A DNA stretch of 9,600 nt from Ardenticatenales bacterium (GTDB lineage Bacteria; Chloroflexota; Anaerolineae; Promineifilales; UBA4811). Under the pieces are notes generated by a model. The model ran no database searches. It was not told where the DNA came from and saw only the letters and a program-made list of their open reading frames with translations. The stretch covers positions 1 to 9,600 of the forward strand of contig DAOUVM010000062.1 of NCBI GenBank assembly GCA_030667645.1, written 5' to 3'. The position numbers and the translations under genes are program-made. Below are positions 1-6,964 of the stretch, piece after piece. Each line of letters begins with the position of its first letter. Position 1 is the stretch's first letter.

Positions 1-1334
1 CAACCAACCGGGCACGGATGATGGAGAGCGGCACTGTAATCTGCCTGAGATGTGACGTGGATGAGATCCTCCGCCGGCTGAACATGGGCGATGATCCCCT
101 GGAGCGGCCGCTACTTGACACAGCCAACCCGCGGGCGGAGGTCGAGCGGCTACTGACGCTGCGCCGCAAGGCCTACGTGGCCATCCCCTGGCAGATTGAT
201 ACCACCAGCCTGCTGGTTTCAGAGGTTGCTCACCGAGTGATACAGATGGCGAACACCATTACGCTCCCGGTCTGCTCACCTGGAATCAAGTACGATATCC
301 ACATCGGCAACGGGCTATTAGCACACATCGGCGGGGTGTTGCTGGCGGCCGGTGTCCCAAAGGGCAGCCGCGTCGCCGTCGTCTCTAATCCGGTTGTGAT
401 GCCGCTCTATGGAGCCCGGGTTGAGGAGTCCCTGCACTCGGCCGGGCAGCAGCCGTTTTCATGCTCTATTCCCGATGGGGAACAACACAAGACGCTGGCC
501 ACTGTTGCCACGCTCTACGAGCAGTTTCTCGCCGGCCGGTTGGACCGGGGCAGCACCGTGTTGGCGTTGGGCGGAGGCGTGACCGGCGATGTGGCGGGCT
601 TTGCGGCCGCCACCTTTATGCGGGGGGTTCGCTTTGCCCACCTCCCCACCACGTTACTCGCGATGGTTGACGCCAGCGTAGGCGGCAAGACAGGAGTCGA
701 TCTCCCTCAAGGCAAGAATCTGGTCGGTGCGTTCAAACAGCCGGCCGTGGTGGTGATTGACCCGACCACGCTGGCGACATTGCCGGCCGAGGAGACCCGC
801 TCTGGCCTGGTTGAGGCGCTCAAACATGGCATTATCGGCGACCCTGGTCTTGTTGCCGAACTGGCGCAAATCACAGACCGGCAAATCGCAAACCGGCAAA
901 TCGCCCGCTCAGTCCGCGTCAAGATCAATGTCGTCGAACAAGATCCTCTGGACAGCGGCCGCCGTGCCGTACTGAACCTGGGCCACACTGTGGGCCACGC
1001 CCTGGAAAAGCTGAGCAGCTTCACCGTGCGGCACGGAGAAGCGGTGGGAATTGGAATGGTGGCTGCGGCGCAGATCGCGGCCGAACTAAATTGGGCTGCT
1101 CCGTCACTGTCTGATCACATTGGGGCTCTCCTGGCAGCCTGGGGACTGCCGGTGCACTGCCCGCCCCATGATGTTGACACCATCTTGGAAGCGATGACCC
1201 ACGACAAGAAACGGCGCGGGAGCAAGCTGTGCTGGGTACTTCCCCATGCCATCGGCAAAATAGAAACCACAGAGAACGTCCCATTGCAGGTCGTGAAATC
1301 GGTCCTGTGCAACATGGGCGCTAGGAACAAATGA
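1..1334 (+). CDS. aroKB: Bifunctional shikimate kinase / 3-dehydroquinate synthase (AroK-AroB fusion), 5' end outside window
   Basis: The frame is open through base 1, so the ATG at 18 is probably internal and the protein starts upstream. The first ~75 residues after that ATG match the C-terminal third of shikimate kinase: a strand (GTVICLRCD), the LID arginine in ERPLL (R30) and the RRKAY segment (49-53) before the last helix. From about residue 80 a complete 3-dehydroquinate synthase follows: NAD-binding GGGVTGDVAG (185-194), DASVGGKTGVD (218-228), EALKHG with metal ligand E266, NLGHTVGHA (320-328) and RHGEAVGIGM (338-347) with the other metal-binding histidines. The kinase half would phosphorylate shikimate; the synthase half turns DAHP into 3-dehydroquinate, using NAD and a divalent metal in the cytoplasm. 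Such fusions are known, for example in Thermotoga. The stop overlaps the aroQ start (ATGA). A short tandem duplication lies at residues 288-297. Residue numbers count from the ATG at 18. Identity of the synthase is near certain; the kinase part is well supported but incomplete here. Confidence 0.93.
   Translation, partial: TNRARMMESGTVICLRCDVDEILRRLNMGDDPLERPLLDTANPRAEVERLLTLRRKAYVAIPWQIDTTSLLVSEVAHRVIQMANTITLPVCSPGIKYDIHIGNGLLAHIGGVLLAAGVPKGSRVAVVSNPVVMPLYGARVEESLHSAGQQPFSCSIPDGEQHKTLATVATLYEQFLAGRLDRGSTVLALGGGVTGDVAGFAAATFMRGVRFAHLPTTLLAMVDASVGGKTGVDLPQGKNLVGAFKQPAVVVIDPTTLATLPAEETRSGLVEALKHGIIGDPGLVAELAQITDRQIANRQIARSVRVKINVVEQDPLDSGRRAVLNLGHTVGHALEKLSSFTVRHGEAVGIGMVAAAQIAAELNWAAPSLSDHIGALLAAWGLPVHCPPHDVDTILEAMTHDKKRRGSKLCWVLPHAIGKIETTENVPLQVVKSVLCNMGARNK
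862..906. repeat. 15-bp in-frame tandem repeat inside aroB
   Basis: Units of 15 bp lie at 862-876, 877-891 and 892-906. The last two share a perfect 13-bp core (ACCGGCAAATCGC at 877-889 and 892-904); the first is degenerate (TGGCGCAAATCAC). They encode the pentads AQITD, RQIAN and RQIAR, adding one or two pentads to the helix ahead of the conserved VEQD segment of dehydroquinate synthase. The reading frame is kept. This looks like a recent slippage duplication. Confidence 0.8.
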
Positions 1335-1855
1335 ACCATCACTCATCACCAACCACAGGTCGCAGTTACAGGATCCTCGTCCTTCACGGCCCCAATCTCA
1401 ACCTGCTGGGGCGGCGGGAACCAGAGGTTTACGGTCGAGTGACGCTGGATGAGATCAACGCCGAGTTGAGCAAGGCCGCGAACAGGCGTGGTGCAGAATT
1501 GCACATCGTCCAGTCCAACCACGAGGGCGCGCTTATTGACGCGCTGCACGAGGCAATGGACTGGGCCGACACTGACACCATGAGGCAGGTACAGCGCGGT
1601 GTGCTCATCAATCCCGGCGGTCATACCCACACCAGCGTCGCGCTGCGAGACGCGGTTGCGGCCGTCGGGATTCCCGCGGTGGAGGTACATCTCTCGAATA
1701 TCCACGCCCGCGAGCCATTCCGCCACAAGTCGCTCGTCGCACCGGTCTGCGTAGGCCAGATCAGTGGCTTTGGCTGGCGTACCTACGTCTTGGGGTTGAC
1801 GGCGCTGCTGGATTACTTGGCCGATCTTGAGGATTCTCATCCTGACAGGGCCTAG
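1331..1855 (+). CDS. aroQ: 3-dehydroquinate dehydratase, type II
   Basis: It dehydrates 3-dehydroquinate to 3-dehydroshikimate, the step after dehydroquinate synthase; type II enzymes are small cytosolic dodecamers with a flavodoxin-like fold. The 174-residue product shows the family signature: HGPNLNLLGRREPEVYG (19-35) with the flexible-loop arginine and catalytic tyrosine Y34, SNHEG (62-66), INPG (93-96), catalytic H100 in THTS, EVHLSN (118-123) and the REPFRHKS segment (127-134). It is somewhat longer than the usual ~145-150 residues, owing to a ~10-residue N-terminal lead and a longer loop at about 76-89. The residue before THTS is His (GGHTHTS), where Tyr, Phe or Leu is common. The ATG overlaps the aroKB stop by ATGA, with AGGA (1323-1326) only 4 nt upstream, so translation is probably coupled. 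Confidence 0.95.
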   Translation: MNHHSSPTTGRSYRILVLHGPNLNLLGRREPEVYGRVTLDEINAELSKAANRRGAELHIVQSNHEGALIDALHEAMDWADTDTMRQVQRGVLINPGGHTHTSVALRDAVAAVGIPAVEVHLSNIHAREPFRHKSLVAPVCVGQISGFGWRTYVLGLTALLDYLADLEDSHPDRA

Positions 1856-1973
1856 CCCGGCCAATCGTGCCCCACCGCGAACCCACTCCAAACGAGCTGT
1901 CCTGCAAATGGACCACGCGCCCGCCTTTGACGGTGGATCGGAAAAGACCCCTTTACGAGAAAGCAGAGACGTG

Positions 1974-3149
1974 ATGAAACGTGCCAATCGCCTATCAAAC
2001 ATGCCCTCCTATCCCTTTGCCGGTTGGGCGAGACACGTGGAGGTTGCCCGACAGAACGGCATGGATGTAATCCGGCTGGACATTGGCAACCCTGACCTGC
2101 CGCCGCCGGACGAGGTCATCCGGGCACTCGGCCGGTCTGCGCACCGAGCCGACCACCACGGCTATCCTGGCTACCTGGGCTTGCCAGCTCTGCGCAAGGC
2201 GATTGCCACATACTACCAACAGCGTTTCGGTGTAACGCTCAACCCGGACACTGAGGTCGTAGCACTCCTCGGCTCCAAGGAAGGCATTGTCAAACTGGCG
2301 CTTGCCTCCCTCGACCCTGGCGACCTGGTGTTGGTGCCTGACCCTGGCTACGCACCCTATTCAGTGGGAGCTACACTAGCCGGCGCAGACGTCCACACGT
2401 TCGCTCTGCGGCCGGAGCGCGACTTTCTGCCCGACCTCGACGCTATTCCCCCACGAGTTGCCAATCGCGCTGTCCTGATGTGGCTAAACTACCCCAACAA
2501 CCCCACCGGGGCCACAGCCGACCTGGCGTTCTTTGAGCGCGCGGTGGAATTTGCGCGACGCCATGATCTGCTACTCTGCCACGACGCGCCCTACTGTGAC
2601 GTCACCTACGATGGATATGTGGCCCCCAGCCTGCTGCAGGTTCCTGGTGCGGCCAAGGTTGCTGTGGAATTCAACTCGCTATCCAAGACCTGGAACATGG
2701 CCGGATGGCGGATTGGGATGGCGGTGGGTAACGCCGACGTATTGGCAGCGCTGGCCCGAGTCAAATCCAACATGGATTCCGGCATCTTCCGGCCGGTGCA
2801 AGAGGCGGCCGTTCAGGCGCTCTCGGCCGCCTCCGAGTGGACACTGAAGCGAAATCGCATCTACCAGGAGCGGCTGGAAATCCTGTTGGGGGGATTGTCG
2901 GCAGCCGGGTTGGCGCCCCCTCGCCCGCGCGCTACCCTGTACGTATGGGCCAGGGTGCCACGACCATCGGAACAGTATGCGCTTGACCTGCTGAGGAGCA
3001 CCGGGGTTGCGGTAGCACCGGGCGCGTTCTTTGGCACGGCCGGAGAGGAATACGTGCGCCTCTCCATCTCCGCGCCGGCGGCTCGAATCCAGGAGGCAAT
3101 GGAACGGGTGCGCCAGTTCGCAGGACAAAGGACAGCGCCATCAGGTTGA
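1974..3149 (+). CDS. Class I/II PLP aminotransferase, LL-diaminopimelate aminotransferase-like (alternative: aspartate/prephenate aminotransferase)
   Basis: This is a fold-type I PLP aminotransferase of 391 residues. Visible landmarks are DIGNPDLPPP (36-45), the substrate-side GYPGYLGLPALR (63-74), NYPNNPTG (172-179), HDAPY with D204 contacting the PLP ring nitrogen and Y207, the Schiff-base lysine K238 in SLSKTWNMAGWR, and R362 in VRLS binding the substrate carboxylate. The run SLSKTWNMAGWRIG followed by SNMDSGIF resembles DapL, which makes LL-diaminopimelate from tetrahydrodipicolinate. The nearby lysC and asd would fit lysine synthesis. Direct adjacency to aroKB-aroQ instead makes a prephenate or aromatic aminotransferase possible. 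The frame is open back to a TTG at 1827 inside aroQ, but the N-terminus typical of the family begins at ATG 1974 (GTG 1971 is directly in front). The ribosome-binding site is weak. The class is certain, the substrate is not. Confidence 0.88.
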   Translation: MKRANRLSNMPSYPFAGWARHVEVARQNGMDVIRLDIGNPDLPPPDEVIRALGRSAHRADHHGYPGYLGLPALRKAIATYYQQRFGVTLNPDTEVVALLGSKEGIVKLALASLDPGDLVLVPDPGYAPYSVGATLAGADVHTFALRPERDFLPDLDAIPPRVANRAVLMWLNYPNNPTGATADLAFFERAVEFARRHDLLLCHDAPYCDVTYDGYVAPSLLQVPGAAKVAVEFNSLSKTWNMAGWRIGMAVGNADVLAALARVKSNMDSGIFRPVQEAAVQALSAASEWTLKRNRIYQERLEILLGGLSAAGLAPPRPRATLYVWARVPRPSEQYALDLLRSTGVAVAPGAFFGTAGEEYVRLSISAPAARIQEAMERVRQFAGQRTAPSG

Positions 3150-3217
3150 TAATAGGCAAACTCCGCCAGTTGATTTGAGCGCCGACAGCAGTCTGGGGCT
3201 ACGTTGAGCGAACCAGC

Positions 3218-3233
3218 AAGATCTTCGGGTCTT
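3218..3233 (+). terminator. Possible hairpin with UUCG loop between convergent operons
   Basis: AAGATC-TTCG-GGTCTT folds as a 6-bp stem (one U-G pair) closed by a cUUCGg tetraloop in plus-strand RNA. It lies in the only 92-bp gap between the convergent aminotransferase and thrC genes, where a terminator for one or both operons is expected. No T-tract follows on either strand, so intrinsic termination is only a possibility. Nothing else is recognisable in this gap. Confidence 0.25.
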
Positions 3234-3241
3234 CAGAAGCC

Positions 3242-4600
3242 TCAGGGATCTGGTGTGTATTGATCGATCGCTTTGCGCACGACTGAGGGTTCGGCTGGGA
3301 GCTCGAGCGGCGGGTTCGCGTGCCGGGCGATCACGTCCGCCAGAGTCCCCTCGTGATAACCCACCTTGAACCCGGTGAATTTGAGGCCGTGCGCGGTAGA
3401 GATTACGACGACGCGATGTTCTGGCAGGATCGTCCCCCGCTCCACTAATTTGAATAGAACTGCTAACGCCGCGCCAGTCTGAGGGCAACTGTACAACCCG
3501 GCGCGGTCGGCGCGGCCGGCCGCATTGGCCAGTTCATCCTCGGTTGCCTGTTCCACAACCCCCTCAAAGGCTCGCAGCACCTTCACTGCTCGCTCATAGC
3601 TGACCGGAGCGCCGATCTGGATGGCGCTGGCCTGAGTCCTTTTCGCCGATACCGGTTGGTACTCCTGAAAGCCGGTCAAGTAACTCAGGTAGAGTGGGTT
3701 GGCGTTGGCCGCCTGGGCGCAGGCGATGCGAGGCAGCTTGTGGATCAGTCCCAATTCTCGCATCATCAGCAGCCCTTTACCCAGAGCGCTCACGTTGCCC
3801 AGGTTGCCGGCCGGGATGATTATCCAGTCCGGCACCTCCCAACCGAACTGCTGCACAATCTCAATCCCAACCGTCTTTTGCCCCTCGATACGGAGCGAGT
3901 TCATAGAGTTGGCCAGGTATATGATCTCGTCGCAGGAGCGTCCCGGCCCTGCACCGGGAACAGTGATCTCTTTTACGATGCGCATACAGCCGTCGAAATC
4001 CGTATCCAGTGCCAGCACCAACGCGCCGTTGGCAATGGGCTGGGCCAATTGCGCTGTAGAGACCTTGCCCCGGGGAAGAAAGACGATAGCCGGAATGCCG
4101 GCGGCGGCGGCATAAACGGACAACGCGGCCGAGGTGTCGCCCGTAGAAGCACAGGCCACCGCGCGGATCGGTCTGCCATCGGCAATCATCTGTTTCACGA
4201 CCGAGACCAGCACCGTCATCCCCAGGTCCTTAAAGGACCCCGAGTGGCTGTTCCCGCACAACTTGACCCACAAATCAGAGACGCCGATTTCTTTCCCCAG
4301 TCGCTCCGCCCAAAAGCAGTTGGTGTGGCCCTCGTATGTTGAAACCACATTCTGGTTCTCGACCTGCGGGCAGACCCACTCTTTTTTTCCCCACACGCCG
4401 CTGCCGTACGGCCATTCGTTGGCTCGCGTCCGCCGGTCAAAGAGCGTTGCCCATCCCGCCGAGCCGCGATCCTTGAGCGCTTCCAGATCATGCGCTACGT
4501 CCAGCAATCCTCCACAGTCCTGACAATGGTAGATGACGTCATAGATAGAGTAGCGGCGGCCGCAACCACGCACACATTCCAACCAACTTGAGTAGGGCAT
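3242..4600 (-). CDS. thrC: Threonine synthase
   Basis: It converts O-phospho-L-homoserine and water to L-threonine and phosphate, using PLP in the cytoplasm. The 452-residue protein opens with a zinc-ribbon-like module (C9, C13, C26, C29, in ECVRGCG and YHCQDCGG), common in the ~400-residue bacterial/archaeal threonine synthases of this type. The fold-type II PLP core follows: HSGSFKDLGM with the Schiff-base lysine K124, ACASTGDTSAA (149-159), FLPRGK (174-179), PAGNLGN (263-269) binding the cofactor phosphate, and ISTAHGLKFTG near the C-terminus. The start is fixed by a strong GGAGGT placed 6 nt upstream, inside the end of the preceding gene, whose stop is 3 bp away. It is the last gene of the minus-strand operon. 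Its substrate requires homoserine kinase activity, for which no recognised gene is visible in the window. Confidence 0.95.
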   Translation of the reverse strand: MPYSSWLECVRGCGRRYSIYDVIYHCQDCGGLLDVAHDLEALKDRGSAGWATLFDRRTRANEWPYGSGVWGKKEWVCPQVENQNVVSTYEGHTNCFWAERLGKEIGVSDLWVKLCGNSHSGSFKDLGMTVLVSVVKQMIADGRPIRAVACASTGDTSAALSVYAAAAGIPAIVFLPRGKVSTAQLAQPIANGALVLALDTDFDGCMRIVKEITVPGAGPGRSCDEIIYLANSMNSLRIEGQKTVGIEIVQQFGWEVPDWIIIPAGNLGNVSALGKGLLMMRELGLIHKLPRIACAQAANANPLYLSYLTGFQEYQPVSAKRTQASAIQIGAPVSYERAVKVLRAFEGVVEQATEDELANAAGRADRAGLYSCPQTGAALAVLFKLVERGTILPEHRVVVISTAHGLKFTGFKVGYHEGTLADVIARHANPPLELPAEPSVVRKAIDQYTPDP

Positions 4601-4603
4601 GGT

Positions 4604-5734
4604 TCAACCTCCAACTGCGTGTGTCTCTACTTGATGAATAGGCCGGTAACCTCGGGTCGCCAGGTCATCGGTCGGGATGGAAGCCTCATCCGGCTTGTCT
4701 GAAAGGCCAAAGAGCAGGGCGCCCCGCCGCCGCCACTCCAGCGCCACCGATCGCACCTCATCGGTGATGAGGATTTCCCTTTTCAGGAATTCGGGCAACG
4801 GTGCCTGGTCATCGACACACCCCATCCGCTCGATGGTGGCCCGATACTCGTTGTGGCGAAAAACTTTAAGGGGGGTGGGATCGCCCTGGAGCACAAGAGT
4901 ATTCACATCCCTGTGTATGTCACGTAGTGTGGGGCCCAAGCCGGCAGCTCGATTGTCCACCTCGGCGAGAAACTGCGCAAAGTTCGCCAGTCGGCCGGCG
5001 CGGATTTCGGCCACTATCGTTTCCAGTGTGTAGAGGCCACTGCCCAGTACCAGACAGATGTAAGCCAGATAGTCCTGGTTATCGGTCGTGAAAGGATGAA
5101 ACTCGGGCTGGTTGAGGCAATCATAGGCGACCTGGAAACCTGCCGCATCAAAGTCACCCCACAGTAGGTCGCCAACAGTCTGGCGCACTGCCTCGACCCG
5201 CGCCCCGTCGATGACGTGATCATTGCGCCCCCGTGCACCGAGGGCCGTCTTGTCCAGGTCGATGATTACGGCCGCGCGCGCGTCCAGTGGAAACCCCTCC
5301 TCGCGGCAAGACCGGTCGAAATCGGTCAGCGCCGCCCAGCGATTGGTCAGGTAGATCCTCTCCTGACCCTGTTTGCTGACCTCTATGTAAACCGGATCGT
5401 CACTCTCGGCCGCAATAAAGGCACGGCCGGACCATCCCCCGATGCGGCAGATGTTGGAAAAGGCGGCGCCGTCGTTCAGTCGGGTGTCGCCCACGTAAGC
5501 CAGCCGCTCGATGCAAGTCCCAGGAGAATCCAGCGCTCGTGCCTGCCGCAGCAAATGGACAATGACGCAAGCGTACGCTAGTTCGGTCTTGCGAGGAGTC
5601 ACACCTTGAGCCAGCCCAACCTGGGAGCGAATGTCCGCCAACGGCGGCAGCCTGTGATCCATCGGCACCAGGTTGCGATAGACAATCATGTCGCCCAGAA
5701 ACTCGTGGACAGAGGTGCGGCCGTGAACTCTCAT
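4604..5734 (-). CDS. Conserved protein of unknown function with permuted HAD-like motifs, in a threonine operon
   Basis: I cannot assign a known function. The 376-residue soluble protein has no signal peptide or membrane segment. It carries three segments resembling haloacid dehalogenase (HAD) phosphatase motifs: YVGDTRLNDGA (80-90, like motif IV GDxxxD), VIIDLDKTALG (156-166, like motif I DxDxT, with D159 and D161 as would-be nucleophile and acid/base), and LLFGLSDKPDEAS (340-352, like motif II with S345). K49 could serve as motif III. The order III-IV-I-II is not the standard I-II-III-IV, so the fold would be circularly permuted, with ~175 residues (165-340) forming a large cap between motifs I and II. 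The start is ATG 5734 with GGAG 10 nt upstream. The gene sits between asd and thrC, 3 bp from thrC, which points to the aspartate/threonine pathway. A phosphatase or phosphotransferase role is inference; the resemblance could also be coincidental. Confidence 0.8.
   Translation of the reverse strand: MRVHGRTSVHEFLGDMIVYRNLVPMDHRLPPLADIRSQVGLAQGVTPRKTELAYACVIVHLLRQARALDSPGTCIERLAYVGDTRLNDGAAFSNICRIGGWSGRAFIAAESDDPVYIEVSKQGQERIYLTNRWAALTDFDRSCREEGFPLDARAAVIIDLDKTALGARGRNDHVIDGARVEAVRQTVGDLLWGDFDAAGFQVAYDCLNQPEFHPFTTDNQDYLAYICLVLGSGLYTLETIVAEIRAGRLANFAQFLAEVDNRAAGLGPTLRDIHRDVNTLVLQGDPTPLKVFRHNEYRATIERMGCVDDQAPLPEFLKREILITDEVRSVALEWRRRGALLFGLSDKPDEASIPTDDLATRGYRPIHQVETHAVGG
4607..4612 (-). promoter_or_regulatory. 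Shine-Dalgarno of thrC
   Basis: GGAGGT on the minus strand lies 6 nt before the thrC ATG and within the last codons of the upstream gene. It is the strongest ribosome-binding site seen here and suggests efficient, coupled translation of thrC. Confidence 0.8.
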
Positions 5735-5755
5735 GTCGTTGCTTCTCCGTGCGAT

Positions 5756-5799
5756 ATTGCGTGTTGCCTACTGTGGGGCCGCAAGAAGGAATACGCAAT
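5756..5799. repeat. Inverted repeat in the asd-HAD-like gene spacer
   Basis: Perfect 7-bp arms ATTGCGT (5756-5762) and ACGCAAT (5793-5799) enclose a second nested pair TTGC (5764-5767) and GCAA (5781-5784). In RNA this gives an imperfect two-part hairpin, about 20 bp before the start codon of the unknown gene. It could be an RNA processing or attenuation element, or a protein-binding site. No T-tract is present, so it is not a standard terminator. The rest of the 88-bp spacer shows nothing recognisable. Confidence 0.45.
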
Positions 5800-5822
5800 C
5801 CAGTGTGATCATGCGCTGGCTC

Positions 5823-6875
5823 TTACACAACGTACCCTTTGGCAACAAGCAATTCTGCGTTGAGAATCGAGCCGGCGGCGGCGCCCCGCAACGTGTTGTG
5901 GGAGACGGTGACCAGGCGCAGGTCCAGGAGCGGGCACTCGCGTACACGGCCGACTGTCACCGCCATGCCGCCCTCGGCGCCGCAATCCCGGCGCGGCTGC
6001 GGCCGGACCGGCTCCGGCCGAACCAAGATGGGATGCTCCGGTGCGCTGGGCAGGTCCCGCACGCCGGCCGGGCCGCGAAAGTCAGTCAGCACGGCGATAG
6101 CTTCCTCAACCGTCGGTCGCCTCTCAAATCCGAGCGAAAGGCATATGGTATGGCCATCCAAGACCGGCACGCGGTTCGCATGGGCGCTGACCACGACATC
6201 AGCCTCTGACCGGCAACCTTCCACCACCCGGCCGAGCAGCATTCGTGTCTCGCGCACCATCTTTTCCTCCTCGCCGCTAACGTGGGGCACGACGTTTCCC
6301 AGGATGTCCAGCGAAGCAATGCCCGGGTACCCGGCCCCTGAGATGGCCTGCAACGTAGTGGCAAACACCTTTTGCAGGCCAAAGGCTTGGTCCAAGGGCT
6401 TGAGGGGGATGACCATCCCCGTGGTGGTACAATTGGGGCTGGTAACGATCAGACCGGGCCAATCCTCCCCCGTCCGTTGTTGCTCAATGAGCGCCAGGTG
6501 ATCGGCGTTAACCTCCGGGATTATCAACGGGACGTTCGGTTCGTAACGCCAGGCGGAGGCGTTCGAACAGACAACATAGCCAGCCTTAGCGAACAGGGGC
6601 TCAACCTCGCGAGCAATGGCGGCCGGCAGCGCCGAAAAGACGATGCGAGCGGGCAATGAGGGTTCCAAAGGGCCGACGATCATCTCACCGACACCGGGCG
6701 GCGGATCGCCTGGTATGATCCAGTTGCAGACATCTGCATAGGGGTGGCCGGCGCTCCGCTCCGAGGCCGCCAGCGCAGCGACCTCGAACCACGGATGATC
6801 AGCCAGGAGTTGAACGAAGCGGTGACCCACCATTCCGGTCGCGCCCAGAATGCCGATGGGGATTCTTGTGTTCAC
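5823..6875 (-). CDS. asd: Aspartate-semialdehyde dehydrogenase (archaeal/fungal-type)
   Basis: It reduces L-aspartyl-4-phosphate to L-aspartate 4-semialdehyde with NADPH, the branch-point precursor of lysine, threonine and methionine. With the start at GTG 6875 the protein has 350 residues: the Rossmann loop GATGMVG (11-17), SALPAA (81-86), the catalytic cysteine C149 in TSPNCTTTGM, SGAGYPG (179-185), HVSGEEEKM (198-206) and the catalytic histidine H242 in HANRVPVLDGHT. The motif spacing is that of the archaeal/yeast class, not the E. coli class. An ATG at 6887 lies four codons upstream but has no Shine-Dalgarno. The GTG has GGAG (6882-6885) exactly 6 nt upstream, formed by the ATGGAG itself, so I prefer the GTG; the difference is 4 residues. 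It lies about 80 bp downstream of lysC, which makes its substrate. Confidence 0.95.
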   Translation of the reverse strand: MNTRIPIGILGATGMVGHRFVQLLADHPWFEVAALAASERSAGHPYADVCNWIIPGDPPPGVGEMIVGPLEPSLPARIVFSALPAAIAREVEPLFAKAGYVVCSNASAWRYEPNVPLIIPEVNADHLALIEQQRTGEDWPGLIVTSPNCTTTGMVIPLKPLDQAFGLQKVFATTLQAISGAGYPGIASLDILGNVVPHVSGEEEKMVRETRMLLGRVVEGCRSEADVVVSAHANRVPVLDGHTICLSLGFERRPTVEEAIAVLTDFRGPAGVRDLPSAPEHPILVRPEPVRPQPRRDCGAEGGMAVTVGRVRECPLLDLRLVTVSHNTLRGAAAGSILNAELLVAKGYVV

Positions 6876-6964
6876 GGTCGTCTCCATGAATAGGCTTTGG
6901 CCAGAAGTCTCTGTGCCAACTCGCCTGAGAATAGGGTGCTACTGCCGCCCGGGATGCAGAGTCC

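Noticed and set aside
1856..1970. Promoter or regulatory RNA in the aroQ-aminotransferase spacer
   Set aside because: No convincing -35/-10 pair, hairpin or known riboswitch core could be seen in this ~115 bp.
1827..1973. N-terminal extension of the aminotransferase back to a TTG at 1827
   Set aside because: It would start with TTG inside aroQ, encodes low-similarity sequence, and the family's normal N-terminus begins at ATG 1974.
1346..2002. 218-codon open frame on the minus strand opposite aroQ
   Set aside because: It is antisense to a clear aroQ and the aminotransferase start, with no recognisable domain; a shadow of GC-rich codon use.
3656..4342. 228-codon open frame on the plus strand opposite thrC
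   Set aside because: It lies wholly within threonine synthase, whose motifs are intact; the opposite frame has no domain features.
6888..6964. Possible CTCTG/CAGAG hairpin in the lysC-asd spacer
   Set aside because: Only five pairs with a ~45-nt loop and no T-tract; expected by chance.
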